A stretch of DNA of 64,000 bases from CAZHJK01 sp964533275 (GTDB lineage Bacteria; Bacillota; Clostridia; Eubacteriales; Garciellaceae). The notes beneath the pieces were generated by a model, which made no database searches, was not told the origin of the DNA, and worked only from the letters and a program-made list of their open reading frames with translations. The stretch is taken from assembly GCA_964533275.1 (NCBI GenBank), contig CAZHJK010000007.1, forward strand, positions 1 to 64,000, read 5' to 3'. Numbering within the stretch: position 1 is the stretch's first letter; each line of letters opens with the position of its first letter. This document shows, in pieces, positions 36,681-46,308 of the stretch. Position numbers and translations under genes: made by a program.

Positions 36681-39341
36681 TTATATGTTCTTTTCCTTTA
36701 TTCTAAAAATCACCTTTATTATCTCATTTACTATTAGTGGTACTAAAGCAAATACTATAACTATAGCCCAATCTCTTAGAGAAAGCATTTGTACGCTAAA
36801 TGCCTGGGCAAGGAAAGGAATTGATATTACCCCTAATTGTAAAATAATTCCTACTAAAATAGCACCTAATAAATACTTATTTGTAAATATCCCTATCTTT
36901 AGTATAGATTTAGTAGCATTTCTCATGGACAATGAGTAAAATAGCTGTGATACTGCAAGTACAACAAATGCCATTGTTCTAGCATAGGTCAATATTTCTT
37001 CAGGAATATTTGCAGATCCTAAACTATATCCAAATTCCTTTAACCCGAAATAAAATGCTGCCAGGGTCAATAAACCTATTAGTGAACCCCCAATGATTGC
37101 CCTCATTCCAGCTCCTTCTGCGAAAAAACTATCCTTTGGATCCCTTGGCTTCTTCTTCATAACATCCTTATCCCCTGGGTCAACACCCAGGGCAATGGCT
37201 GGTAATGAATCGGTAATTAAGTTAATCCATAATATCTGGGTTGGTAATAGCGGTACCGGCCAGAAAAATAATACCGATAGAAAAATAGCTATTACCTCTC
37301 CTAGATTACAGGACAATAAAAATATTACAGATTTCCTGATATTATTATATATATTTCTTCCCTCTTCTATTGCGTGTACTATAGTGGTAAAGTTATCATC
37401 TGTCAATATCATATCACTGGCACCCTTTGAAACATCTGTACCTGTTATGCCCATTGCCACACCAATATCCGCATTCTTTAATGAAGGTGCATCATTTACA
37501 CCGTCTCCGGTCATAGACACAATATTACCTTGGGCTTTAAAAGCTTTTACTATTTTCACCTTATGTTCCGGTGATACTCTAGCAAACACCCTATAATTAT
37601 TAATATTTTTTGCAAATTCCTCCTCTGATAACTCATCAATTTCAGCACCTGTTATGCTTTGATCAATAGAATTTGCTATATTTAATTCCTTTGCAATAGC
37701 AATAGCTGTATTCTTATGATCCCCTGTAATCATTATTGAGGTAATTCCTGCCATCATAGCTTCTTTAATAGAATCCTTTACCTCTAGTCTAGGAGGATCA
37801 ATCATACCAACAAACCCAATAATAGTTAAATCTCTTTCCATTTCCTCAGGTTGGATTTTACTATCTGTATCCTTGTATGCTGCTCCTAATATTCTTAGGG
37901 CTTCATTGGACATTTCTTCAGCAACTTGTAGATATTTACTTTTCATCTCTTCTGTCAATGGAACTATTTCGCCATTTACCAGTGCGCTGTTTGATATTTT
38001 TAATAGATTATCTATTGCTCCCTTAGTATGAACTCTATATCCATTTCCTTCTATGTTCAGGGTGGACATTAACTTTCTATCGGAATCAAAGGGTTTTTCC
38101 GCAACTCTTTTAAATTCTTTATTTAATTTCCCTTTTGTAAGATTATATTTATTCCCTAATACTATTAATGCTATCTCTGTAGGATCTCCTGTTCCCTGAT
38201 CATTTTCATAGGTGGCATCTGAACATAGTACAAAGGTTTTTACTAAGTCTTTTTCATCATTAGTTGCATCTAAATTTGAATCCTCATTAGGTACTTCCTT
38301 TAATGAATTAAATATATAATGTTTTACAACAGTCATCTTGTTTTGAGTAAGGGTCCCTGTCTTATCAGAACATATAATATTAACAGAACCTAGGGTTTCA
38401 ACAGCTGGAAGTTTCTTTACTATAGCATTTATCTTAGACATTCTTGTAACCCCAATAGCTAAAACTATGGCAACAATAGCTGCCAACCCTTCAGGTATTG
38501 CGGCAACTGCTAAGCTTATTGCCGTTAAAAACATATTAAACAGCTCTCTACCTTGAAATAAAGCAATTATAAATATAAGTGCACATATAGCTAATGCAAG
38601 AAATCCAAGAATCTTTCCCAGCTCTTCTAATCTTTTTTGGAGTGGTGTCATGATTTCAATGTCTTCATCAAGAATCTTTGCAATTTTACCTATTTCAGTA
38701 TCCATAGCTGTTGCTACTACTACTCCTTCTCCTCTGCCATAGGTAGCAAGGGTGGATGCAAATATCATATTAGACTGGTCACCTATAGAAGTTTTAGGAT
38801 CTTCATGTATATCCATAGCATTTTTATCTGAAGGTATAGATTCCCCAGTAAGTGCCGATTCCTCTATTTGAAGATTTACACTTTCAAGAAGTCTAATATC
38901 GGCAGGGATATATCTACCTGCATCTATAATCACAATATCACCTGGAACTATTTTCTCCGAATTCATTTCTAAGACTTGCCCATCACGCTTAACAAGAGAC
39001 TTTGGAGTAGTCATTTGCTGTAATGCTTCAATAGCTTTTTCTGCTTTATACTCCTGCACTACCCCAATTACTGCATTTAAAATGACAACGATAAGAATAA
39101 CTATGGCATCAACATATTCGCCAATTACAATAGTAATTGCAGCAGCTCCTAAAAGAACATAAATCAGCATATCCTTTAATTGTGCAAAAAACAGAGAAAT
39201 TAAGCTCTTTTTAGGTTTTCCCTTCAGTTTATTTGGACCATACTTTTCAAGTCTCATCTCAGCTTCTTCACTAGAAAGTCCTTTATCGGGGATTATTGCC
39301 AGTTCCTCTATCACTTCTTCACGGGACTTTGAAAACCACAT
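36681..39341 (-). CDS. P-type calcium-transporting ATPase
   Basis: P2-type cation pump of 886 residues with ten membrane segments. The N-terminal cation-ATPase domain, the actuator motif LTGES, the phosphorylation motif DKTGTLT, the M4 stretch AAIPEGLAAIVA, the hinge MTGDGVNDAPSL and the M6 stretch NLITDSLPA are visible. The M4 PEGL and M6 N..TD residues fit Ca2+ binding (SERCA/PMCA type) rather than Na+ or Mg2+. AAAGAGGTG precedes the ATG. Exports Ca2+ from the cell; monocistronic. Confidence 0.92.
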   Translation of the reverse strand: MWFSKSREEVIEELAIIPDKGLSSEEAEMRLEKYGPNKLKGKPKKSLISLFFAQLKDMLIYVLLGAAAITIVIGEYVDAIVILIVVILNAVIGVVQEYKAEKAIEALQQMTTPKSLVKRDGQVLEMNSEKIVPGDIVIIDAGRYIPADIRLLESVNLQIEESALTGESIPSDKNAMDIHEDPKTSIGDQSNMIFASTLATYGRGEGVVVATAMDTEIGKIAKILDEDIEIMTPLQKRLEELGKILGFLALAICALIFIIALFQGRELFNMFLTAISLAVAAIPEGLAAIVAIVLAIGVTRMSKINAIVKKLPAVETLGSVNIICSDKTGTLTQNKMTVVKHYIFNSLKEVPNEDSNLDATNDEKDLVKTFVLCSDATYENDQGTGDPTEIALIVLGNKYNLTKGKLNKEFKRVAEKPFDSDRKLMSTLNIEGNGYRVHTKGAIDNLLKISNSALVNGEIVPLTEEMKSKYLQVAEEMSNEALRILGAAYKDTDSKIQPEEMERDLTIIGFVGMIDPPRLEVKDSIKEAMMAGITSIMITGDHKNTAIAIAKELNIANSIDQSITGAEIDELSEEEFAKNINNYRVFARVSPEHKVKIVKAFKAQGNIVSMTGDGVNDAPSLKNADIGVAMGITGTDVSKGASDMILTDDNFTTIVHAIEEGRNIYNNIRKSVIFLLSCNLGEVIAIFLSVLFFWPVPLLPTQILWINLITDSLPAIALGVDPGDKDVMKKKPRDPKDSFFAEGAGMRAIIGGSLIGLLTLAAFYFGLKEFGYSLGSANIPEEILTYARTMAFVVLAVSQLFYSLSMRNATKSILKIGIFTNKYLLGAILVGIILQLGVISIPFLAQAFSVQMLSLRDWAIVIVFALVPLIVNEIIKVIFRIKEKNI

Positions 39342-39488
39342 ACCTACGACACCTCTTTAATTTTTTTATTGTATAAACTCATAATATAATATTTATATTA
39401 ATATCCCTAGTTATTTCATTACTATTTCCTAAAATCCTTGTTTTTATATTGTTAGAAAAGTTCAACTTTTCTGCAATATAAACAAAAA

Positions 39489-39532
39489 GACTTTTTACAT
39501 AATCCTCCTTCCAAAAGATTATGTTAAAAGTC
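39489..39532 (-). terminator. Terminator of VanY-type gene
   Basis: GACTTTTTACATAATC pairs with GATTATGTTAAAAGTC (one mismatch) between the carboxypeptidase gene and the downstream ATPase gene. Confidence 0.75.
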
Positions 39533-39568
39533 TCGTTATCTCAATGAGAAAAATAGTTTATATGATTT

Positions 39569-40570
39569 TTATAATAGATATTCCTCAAGGGTCAGGTTAT
39601 TTTCATATACTTTAGTAGCATGCTCTACTCCAATATATCTAAAATGCCAGGGCTCATACTTGTATCCAGTAATATCTGTTTTACCCTTTGGATATCTAAG
39701 AATAAAGCCATATCTATGGGCATTATCCTTTAACCATTTTGCTTCTTCTGTATCAGCAAAGGAATCCGTCGCCCAATGCTTTTTGTCCACTCCCCCTATA
39801 TCAAAGGCTAATCCTGTTTGATGCTCTGAATGACCAGGCTTAGCTGAATACATAGATGCCTTTTTTTCTCCATCCCTTTTAACATATCTATTATATAAAC
39901 CTTTTTGATAATCATAGCTTCTAAAACCAGATACCGACATAATTTTCTTTCCTATTTCCTCCTTGGCACCCTTAATCATCTTATTTAATTGTGCGACTGC
40001 CTCAGAGTCTTCACCTGGATTATAATTTGCCGGTAAACCGTAAGTTTTATTAACTATTAGTATATCCTTAACTACCTTCAAAGTTTCTATAGCTTCCTGA
40101 TTATTATTTGAATCCTTCTTATCCTTTACTTTATTTTTACTTACAGCCTTATCTGCTTCTTCTTTTGAATCAGTTAGATAGTTAGCACTGGCAAAACCAG
40201 TTTTATCATTGTAGGTTATTTTATCCCAACCATTTTCCTGTCCCATTACCATTATCTCTTCACCAATAGGTATTGTTAGTATTCTTTCAAAGTCAGTAGA
40301 AGGGCCTGTTCGCATATTTAGATTATCTAAAGTATATTTTTTTATAGGTTCCTCTAGCTTGTCCACATTCTCTTCATCTTGAGGATTGATTTCCTCATCC
40401 ACTTCTAGATTCTCTTCTTTATCCTGAGAGATACTTTCTTTGCTGGCTTCAATCTTGTCCTCTTCTTCAGCAATAGTTGCATATTCTCTTTGGATTATAT
40501 TTGGAAAAATTAAAATAGCTGCTATTATAACCATAGTTAATAATATAACTATTTTTAAACTCTTATTCAT
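39569..40570 (-). CDS. VanY-type D,D-carboxypeptidase with SH3 domain
   Basis: Extracytoplasmic zinc peptidase of about 333 residues. An N-terminal membrane anchor is followed by an acidic linker, an SH3b domain (about 75-135; NMRTGPSTDFERIL, GFASANYL), and a VanY/DacC-like domain (about 185-330). Zinc-site signatures are SGFRSYDYQ, PGHSEHQTGLAFDI and EPWHFRYIG. It would trim the terminal D-Ala of peptidoglycan stem peptides. AAGGGTG favours ATG 40570 over 40579. No van resistance genes are adjacent, so this is probably a housekeeping wall enzyme. Confidence 0.88.
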   Translation of the reverse strand: MNKSLKIVILLTMVIIAAILIFPNIIQREYATIAEEEDKIEASKESISQDKEENLEVDEEINPQDEENVDKLEEPIKKYTLDNLNMRTGPSTDFERILTIPIGEEIMVMGQENGWDKITYNDKTGFASANYLTDSKEEADKAVSKNKVKDKKDSNNNQEAIETLKVVKDILIVNKTYGLPANYNPGEDSEAVAQLNKMIKGAKEEIGKKIMSVSGFRSYDYQKGLYNRYVKRDGEKKASMYSAKPGHSEHQTGLAFDIGGVDKKHWATDSFADTEEAKWLKDNAHRYGFILRYPKGKTDITGYKYEPWHFRYIGVEHATKVYENNLTLEEYLL

Positions 40571-40684
40571 AGAAATCACCCTTCAATAAGATAATATTAA
40601 TTTTATTTTACCATAAATAGAAACTAATGCAAAAAAACATAAAATAATGTAAAAATAGTTCTATTAGTGCCATATATTTTAAAA

Positions 40685-40720
40685 AAAATGGAGAAAAACT
40701 AATGTTTTTCTCCATTTTTT
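40685..40720 (-). terminator. Terminator of tnaA
   Basis: AATGGAGAAAAAC pairs perfectly with GTTTTTCTCCATT across a four-base loop, with A/T runs on both sides. Confidence 0.88.
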
Positions 40721-40728
40721 ATATTTTA

Positions 40729-42111
40729 TTATTCTATTGGTTCTAAGCTGGCTTGGAAATGTCTTAAAATTGGTGGTTCCCAGGTTATTCTGTAGCCCTT
40801 AATTTCACTTGCTCTTTCTTTAATGGCAATTAGTGCCTCTGCTATTATATCTAAATGGGCTTGGGTATATACCCTACGGGGAATAGCCAAACGAGTAAAT
40901 TCAAATTCTGATTCTATTTGTTCTAAAGTATCTGGATCATTACCTAACATATAGGAGCCAATATCACATGCACGAATACCAGCTTCCTTATATAGCTCTA
41001 TTGCAAGTGCTTGTGCTGGAAACTCATAATAGGGAATATGTGGTAACATAGCCTTTGCATCTATAAATACCCCATGTCCTCCAACTGGAGCTTGATATGC
41101 TATACCAGCATCATCAAGAAGTCCAGCTAAATATTCCATTTGTCCAATACGATATTTTAAATAGTCTTCATTAAGCCCTTCCTCTAAGCCAACAGCTAAG
41201 GCTTCGATATCACGTCCAGATAGTCCTCCATAGGAAGTAAATCCTTCAAAGGATATTGTCCTACCCTTAATATCCTGGAATAATTGATCATCATCCTTAA
41301 TACCTATTAATCCGCCCATATTTACAATAGTGTCTTTTTTTGCACTCATTGTAAACATATCAGCATAGCTAAATATCTCACTGATAATTTCTTTTATAGA
41401 TTTATTTTCATATCCTGCTTCTCTAGATTTTATAAAATATGCATTTTCTGCATAACGAGCAGCATCAATACATAATTTTATGCCATATTTTTTACATACT
41501 TCTGATGTCTCTCTCATATTTTGAACAGATACAGGTTGACCACCGGCTGAGTTATTTGTAATAGTCATAACTACTAATTTAACCTTATCTGCACCATACT
41601 CATTGATTAATTTCTCTAATTTTTCTACATCCATATTACCTTTAAAGGGTGCTCTCTTACTAGGATCTAGCGCTTCCTCAACTACACAATCAATAGCTCT
41701 TGCTCCTGCTAATTCCACATGGGCTCTAGTTGTATCAAAATGCATATTGGATATTGAATAATTACCCTCTCCCATTATTGCCCCAAATAAAACTTTTTCA
41801 GCCGCACGCCCTTGATGAACCGGCTGGATATAATCATAATTAAAAATATCCTTTGCAGTTTTAATTAGTTTTATGTAACTAGCTCCCCCAGCATAGGCTT
41901 CGTCCCCTCGCATAATCCCTGCCCATTGCTCCTGGCTCATTGCATTTGTGCCACTGTCTGTTAATAAATCAATATAGACATCCTCTGCTATAAGGTTAAA
42001 AACATTATATTTAGCCTCAGCAATTTTCTGTTCTCTTTCTTCACGGGTAAGCATCTTGATTGTCTCTACCATCTTAATTCTAAATGGTTCTGGTACATAT
42101 TTAATTCCCAA
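40729..42111 (-). CDS. tnaA: Tryptophanase
   Basis: PLP beta-eliminating lyase of 460 residues, splitting tryptophan into indole, pyruvate and ammonia. The PLP lysine is K259 in MSAKKD. The related tyrosine phenol-lyase carries an Arg (Arg381 in the Citrobacter enzyme) that binds the phenol hydroxyl; the aligned residue here is I384 (IRACDIGSYMLG), as in tryptophanases. The start is TTG 42111 with AAGGGGAGTGAT upstream. A good sigma-A promoter lies about 60 bases upstream. I found no obvious TnaC-like leader peptide and no adjacent tryptophan permease. Confidence 0.88.
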   Translation of the reverse strand: MGIKYVPEPFRIKMVETIKMLTREEREQKIAEAKYNVFNLIAEDVYIDLLTDSGTNAMSQEQWAGIMRGDEAYAGGASYIKLIKTAKDIFNYDYIQPVHQGRAAEKVLFGAIMGEGNYSISNMHFDTTRAHVELAGARAIDCVVEEALDPSKRAPFKGNMDVEKLEKLINEYGADKVKLVVMTITNNSAGGQPVSVQNMRETSEVCKKYGIKLCIDAARYAENAYFIKSREAGYENKSIKEIISEIFSYADMFTMSAKKDTIVNMGGLIGIKDDDQLFQDIKGRTISFEGFTSYGGLSGRDIEALAVGLEEGLNEDYLKYRIGQMEYLAGLLDDAGIAYQAPVGGHGVFIDAKAMLPHIPYYEFPAQALAIELYKEAGIRACDIGSYMLGNDPDTLEQIESEFEFTRLAIPRRVYTQAHLDIIAEALIAIKERASEIKGYRITWEPPILRHFQASLEPIE

Positions 42112-42170
42112 AATATCACTCCCCTTAAATTTTTCTATCTTCCATAATAAGTAAGCTGGTAATTAACTTT

Positions 42171-42199
42171 ATATTATCAATATTATAATTTGTAGTCAA
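42171..42199 (-). promoter_or_regulatory. Sigma-A promoter of tnaA
   Basis: On the minus strand TTGACT, a 17-base spacer and TAATAT lie about 60 bases before tnaA. An inverted repeat (42207-42215 and 42241-42249, AATGTTTTC/GAAAACATT) lies directly upstream and may bind a regulator. Confidence 0.6.
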
Positions 42200-42378
42200 T
42201 ATTAATAATGTTTTCACAATTCTATTTCTTTTATCCTAAAGAAAACATTATAAACCTATTTAGCTTAAACAAAATCTGTATTAACCTCTTTAAAATGTCT
42301 TTTGTATGATAAAATAATTATATGTGAATAATTAAGAAAATAAGCACTTTCAATAAGGAAGGTTGGTGGTGATATTCT

Positions 42379-42813
42379 ATGTTTGATCTTTTATCCTTAA
42401 TATTGAGATACCTTTTTATACTTTTGATTTATCTTTTTATGTTTGGAATAATAAGAATGATTTATCTAGATATTAAGGGCATAAGAAATAGATCTTCTAT
42501 AACCTCTACATATTTAAAACTTATAAATAGAAGGGACGAATTACCCTTTAATATAGAGGAATCCTATTCTCTTGATTCTAGCATCACCATAGGCAGATCA
42601 AGTAAGAACGATATTGTTATAAAGGACCCCTTTATATCTAAGAGACATGTTTCAATTGAAAAGGAGCGTAATGAGTTCTTTATTGAGGATTTAAATAGTG
42701 CTAACGGTACTTTTGTAAATGAAGAAGAATTACTTAATCCCATTAGATTAGAGAATGGCGACAATATAAAAATAGGACAGGCTAGTTTTCTCTTTGTAAA
42801 CGAGATAGATTAA
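42379..42813 (+). CDS. FHA-domain membrane protein
   Basis: Protein of 144 residues with one N-terminal membrane segment (about 5-30) and a cytoplasmic FHA domain (about 60-140). The phosphothreonine-binding residues are visible: IGRSSKNDIV, SKRHVSIE and NSANGTFVNEEEL. It would recruit a phosphorylated partner. First gene of an operon with a SEDS polymerase and a transpeptidase, like the Mycobacterium FhaB-RodA-PbpA group, so its role is probably control of wall synthesis. The matching Ser/Thr kinase is not in the window. Confidence 0.85.
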   Translation: MFDLLSLILRYLFILLIYLFMFGIIRMIYLDIKGIRNRSSITSTYLKLINRRDELPFNIEESYSLDSSITIGRSSKNDIVIKDPFISKRHVSIEKERNEFFIEDLNSANGTFVNEEELLNPIRLENGDNIKIGQASFLFVNEID

Positions 42814-42824
42814 TAAAGAGGTGT

Positions 42825-44045
42825 ATGATGAAAAATTCATTTAGCTTTAGAGCGCCACAAAACATATTAATATCTATAAATCTTATCGGCTTGTTGTTAG
42901 TAGCATTGTATAATGATAGCTTTAATAAATCCACCATTTTTATGGCATTTGGAATTATTCTTATTATATATATTTCTAATTTTACATTATCTAAGATTTC
43001 AACAGGGGATCAATATATTTTCCTAATCATTAGCATGTTAATGAGCTTAAGCATCATTATGATTTATAGATTAAGTCCTGGACTTGGAGTCAAACAAGTA
43101 GTTTGGTTTATTATCGGTATTGTAACCCTATTTTCAAGCTACTTTTTTATAAAATCTATAAAGGACTGGCCAAAATGGATGATATTTTACATTACAGCGT
43201 CCTTTATTTTGTTTTTAGCAACTCTTATATTTGGAAGAACTATTAAAGGAGCAACTAATTGGATAAAAATCGGTGAAAATATTAGTTTTCAGCCAGCAGA
43301 GATTATAAAGGTATTATTTGTATTCTTCCTAGCCTCCTATTATGTAAATGTTAAAAAAAATAAAAACAAAATTATGCTATCTGCAATTTCCTATACAAAT
43401 ATCGCCTTTCTCTTTTTACAAAAAGATTTAGGTTCAGCCTTAATTTTCTTCGCTATTTATATTATTATAGTTTATGTTTATGAGGAAGATAGGAAATTCA
43501 TCCTGTATAATATAGGCGCTGCCTCTATTTTAGCTGTAATAAGTTTCTTTGTATTTAATCATGTTAGGGTAAGGGTGGAAACCTGGATTGATCCTTGGAA
43601 ATACATTGATCATGGCGGTTATCAAATTGCCCAATCCCTTTTTGCTATTGCAGCTGGGGGTTTTTTAGGAACAGGAATAGGCAGGGGATATCCAGAATTT
43701 ATCCCTGAAGTTCATAATGACTTTATATTTTCAGCTATTTGTGAAGAAATGGGTATCCTTACAGGCATTGCTATTATTATGTTATATATAATCTTTATAT
43801 ATAGAGGAATAAAAATTACCTTGGAACAAAAAAATAAATTTTATAGAATTGTAGCGCTAGGTATTACCACCCTTATAGGATTTCAAGCCTTTATTATATT
43901 AGGTGGCGTTACTAAAATGATACCCCTCACTGGCGTTACTCTACCCTTTTTAAGTTATGGAGGCAGTTCCCTAGTTGCAAGCTTTGCATCCCTGGGAATC
44001 CTTCAGGCAACCTCTGAAATCTTTGAAGAAAGAAGAGGATATTAA
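42825..44045 (+). CDS. FtsW/RodA/SpoVE-family (SEDS) glycan polymerase
   Basis: SEDS-family peptidoglycan glycosyltransferase of 406 residues with ten membrane segments. Family blocks include GATNWIKIG, FQPAEIIK, QKDLGSAL, GGYQIAQSLFAIAAGG, PEVHNDFIFSAICEE (with the catalytic Asp) and LPFLSYGGSSL. It pairs with the class B PBP encoded next, whose ATG overlaps its stop codon by one base (TAATG). Whether it acts in elongation, division or sporulation is not shown by sequence. Confidence 0.9.
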   Translation: MMKNSFSFRAPQNILISINLIGLLLVALYNDSFNKSTIFMAFGIILIIYISNFTLSKISTGDQYIFLIISMLMSLSIIMIYRLSPGLGVKQVVWFIIGIVTLFSSYFFIKSIKDWPKWMIFYITASFILFLATLIFGRTIKGATNWIKIGENISFQPAEIIKVLFVFFLASYYVNVKKNKNKIMLSAISYTNIAFLFLQKDLGSALIFFAIYIIIVYVYEEDRKFILYNIGAASILAVISFFVFNHVRVRVETWIDPWKYIDHGGYQIAQSLFAIAAGGFLGTGIGRGYPEFIPEVHNDFIFSAICEEMGILTGIAIIMLYIIFIYRGIKITLEQKNKFYRIVALGITTLIGFQAFIILGGVTKMIPLTGVTLPFLSYGGSSLVASFASLGILQATSEIFEERRGY

Positions 44046-45466
44046 TGAAAAAAGAGATGAAAAATGAAAGTAACAGGATAATAACCGTTTTAGTAGCCTT
44101 ATCTTCCTTATTTATATTTTTAATCGTATATCTAAGCTACTTTGAGGTTTTTGCTGCTGATACCATTGAAAATAATAACTATAATAAAAGAATCTGGATG
44201 GAGGAAGAATACATCCTCCGAGGTAATATAGTGGATAGAAATGATACATTATTAGCCTCCAGCACCCAATCAGAAAAGCAGCAAACAAGACAGTATCAAT
44301 ATGGACCTCTATATAGTCACATTATTGGTTATAGTAATAGAGAATTGGGAAAGGAAGCCCTGGAAAAGACTTATAATAAAGAACTATTAAATATAAGTGA
44401 GAGCACTTCCATAAATGAACTTCGAAAGATAATGGCACAAAATGATCTACAACAAAGAGGAAATGATATAAAGCTTACAATTGATCATGAAATACAACAA
44501 TATGCAATGGCTTTACTTGAAAAACAAAAGGGTTCTATTATTGCAATGAATCCTATAAATGGAGAGGTTTACGCAATGGTGAGCTACCCTAGCTATGATT
44601 CTAATAACCTTATTGAAAATTGGGATGATATTGTAGAAGATGAGGATAGTCCCTTAATCAATCGTGCAACACAAGGTTTATATATCCCTGGTTCTATATT
44701 TAAGATTATTACCGCTGCATCAGCCTTAGAAAACCAAAATATAAAGACAAATTATGAGTGTAAAGGACAGATTACCATAGATGGTTATCCCCTAAAGGAT
44801 TACAACAGCAATGCCCACGGTAGCGTAGACTTACATCAATCATTAGTTAAATCCTGTAATGTTGCCTTTGGTCAAATTGCTTTAGAATTAGGACAAAATA
44901 ATTTAAAAAACACCGCTGAAAATTTTTTGTTAAATAAGAATATTCCCTTAGATATTGAAATAAAAAAATCCATCTTTCATACAGGTAAGATGAATAAGCC
45001 TGATTTAGCATCCACAGGTATTGGACAGGGTAAAACCCAGGTCACTCCCTTAAATATGGCATTGATGGCATCAGCTATAGCAAATAACGGTAAAATGGTG
45101 CAACCCATATTAGTTAAAGAAGTTCTTTCTTCTGAGGGTGATATTATTAAGACAAAAGAAACTATTACCTTATCGGAAGCTATTTCTCCTGAAATTGCAA
45201 GTTCCATAAAGGATATGATGATTGATGTTGTAAATAGTGGTACCGGTAAAAATGCAGCCCTTTCTTCAATACAGGTTGCCGGTAAAACAGGTACAGCTCA
45301 GGTTACTGGACAAGAGGATCATGCATGGTTTGTGGGCTTCGCACCGGCAGATAATCCCAAGGTTGCTATAGCTGTTTTATTAGAAAACTACGGCTCCACC
45401 GGTGGAAGTAGCGCAGCTCCAATTGCCAGAAAGCTTATTTCTAAAATAATAGAGAGAATAGAATAA
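44045..45466 (+). CDS. Class B penicillin-binding protein (transpeptidase)
   Basis: Peptidoglycan D,D-transpeptidase of 473 residues with a single N-terminal membrane anchor. The active-site motifs are S217-x-x-K220 (GSIFK), S270-C-N and KTGTAQ. The N-terminal region between anchor and catalytic domain is short (about 100 residues), similar to the PbpA group of actinobacteria and clostridia. Translationally coupled to the SEDS gene upstream; the two probably form one polymerase-crosslinking complex. Probable beta-lactam target. Ends at a bidirectional terminator. Confidence 0.9.
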   Translation: MKKEMKNESNRIITVLVALSSLFIFLIVYLSYFEVFAADTIENNNYNKRIWMEEEYILRGNIVDRNDTLLASSTQSEKQQTRQYQYGPLYSHIIGYSNRELGKEALEKTYNKELLNISESTSINELRKIMAQNDLQQRGNDIKLTIDHEIQQYAMALLEKQKGSIIAMNPINGEVYAMVSYPSYDSNNLIENWDDIVEDEDSPLINRATQGLYIPGSIFKIITAASALENQNIKTNYECKGQITIDGYPLKDYNSNAHGSVDLHQSLVKSCNVAFGQIALELGQNNLKNTAENFLLNKNIPLDIEIKKSIFHTGKMNKPDLASTGIGQGKTQVTPLNMALMASAIANNGKMVQPILVKEVLSSEGDIIKTKETITLSEAISPEIASSIKDMMIDVVNSGTGKNAALSSIQVAGKTGTAQVTGQEDHAWFVGFAPADNPKVAIAVLLENYGSTGGSSAAPIARKLISKIIERIE

Positions 45467-45474
45467 AAAAAACT

Positions 45475-45502
45475 GGTATATGGTAGAAGGTATATGGTAG
45501 AA
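45475..45502. repeat. Tandem 14-bp duplication
   Basis: GGTATATGGTAGAA occurs twice in immediate succession just after the transpeptidase stop codon. Confidence 0.7.
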
Positions 45503-45508
45503 AAATCT

Positions 45509-45544
45509 AATTCCTAAGGAAACTCCTTGAGTCCCTTAGGAATT
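45509..45544. terminator. Bidirectional terminator
   Basis: AATTCCTAAGG pairs perfectly with CCTTAGGAATT between the wall-synthesis operon and a convergent hypothetical gene. Confidence 0.85.
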
Positions 45545-46280
45545 ATTGTTCTTTTTCTTCTTTAATACTTTCCATAATAGCATCTATTGTGGTTTCACTA
45601 ATTCTATTATCCTTATATTCATAAAAAATATATTCCCCGTTGGAAAATTTAACCTCTACAGATTCTGGGAAACCTTTCTTTAGCTGAAAGTTATAGATTA
45701 AGTCTATCTCCTCTTCTTCATACCCTTCTTGCTGGATTAAAAATGTCTTTACTTCTCTAGCAACTCGTGAAGTTCCCAATATACTTTCGTCAAATATCTT
45801 AAATAGTCCCACCAGTATAGAAATTGCTATAAACCCATAAATTACTATTTGTCTAAGCTTTATTGTCTTATTTTTATATTTTTTAATAGCCGTTCCAAGA
45901 TAAAAACTTACTATTGGTGCAATCCATACAAAGTGATCTATAGGTCTTATAAAGTAATAGTTAACGATCATAGCTATGATAAAGGCAAATCCGGTAATTA
46001 ATAGTAGGTTTGCCAACATATGTACTTTTTCTCTTTTTTTATATAGAATAAATATTAAAATTCCGTAGATTAGAGCTACTAAATTAAGTATTAAATAATC
46101 CTCTATTGTTCTTGTATTGGTATAGAATAATGCCTCCACAACTACAAAGAACCAAGTATTAACTATAGTATTGGCTATTTTCTTAGCTCTCTTCTTAGCA
46201 ATTTTATTATATTCATAGAGTATACCTATGGGTATTAAAATAATCACTCCGATTATGGTAGGAATGTAGAACCACTTAAT
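45543..46280 (-). CDS. Hypothetical membrane protein
   Basis: Protein of about 245 residues with five or six membrane segments in the first 165 residues and a charged C-terminal domain of about 75 residues (GYEEEEIDLIYNFQLKKG onward), probably cytoplasmic or external. No family recognised. The conventional start would be GTG 46247, but it lacks a ribosome site and cuts into the first membrane segment; an ATT at 46280, with AAGGGGGTGG four bases upstream and an in-frame stop just before it, fits better. It lies 28 bases after the MOSC gene and may be its operon partner. Confidence 0.6.
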   Translation of the reverse strand: MKWFYIPTIIGVIILIPIGILYEYNKIAKKRAKKIANTIVNTWFFVVVEALFYTNTRTIEDYLILNLVALIYGILIFILYKKREKVHMLANLLLITGFAFIIAMIVNYYFIRPIDHFVWIAPIVSFYLGTAIKKYKNKTIKLRQIVIYGFIAISILVGLFKIFDESILGTSRVAREVKTFLIQQEGYEEEEIDLIYNFQLKKGFPESVEVKFSNGEYIFYEYKDNRISETTIDAIMESIKEEKEQ

Positions 46281-46308
46281 AGTACCACCCCCTTAGATAT
46301 GATAACAT

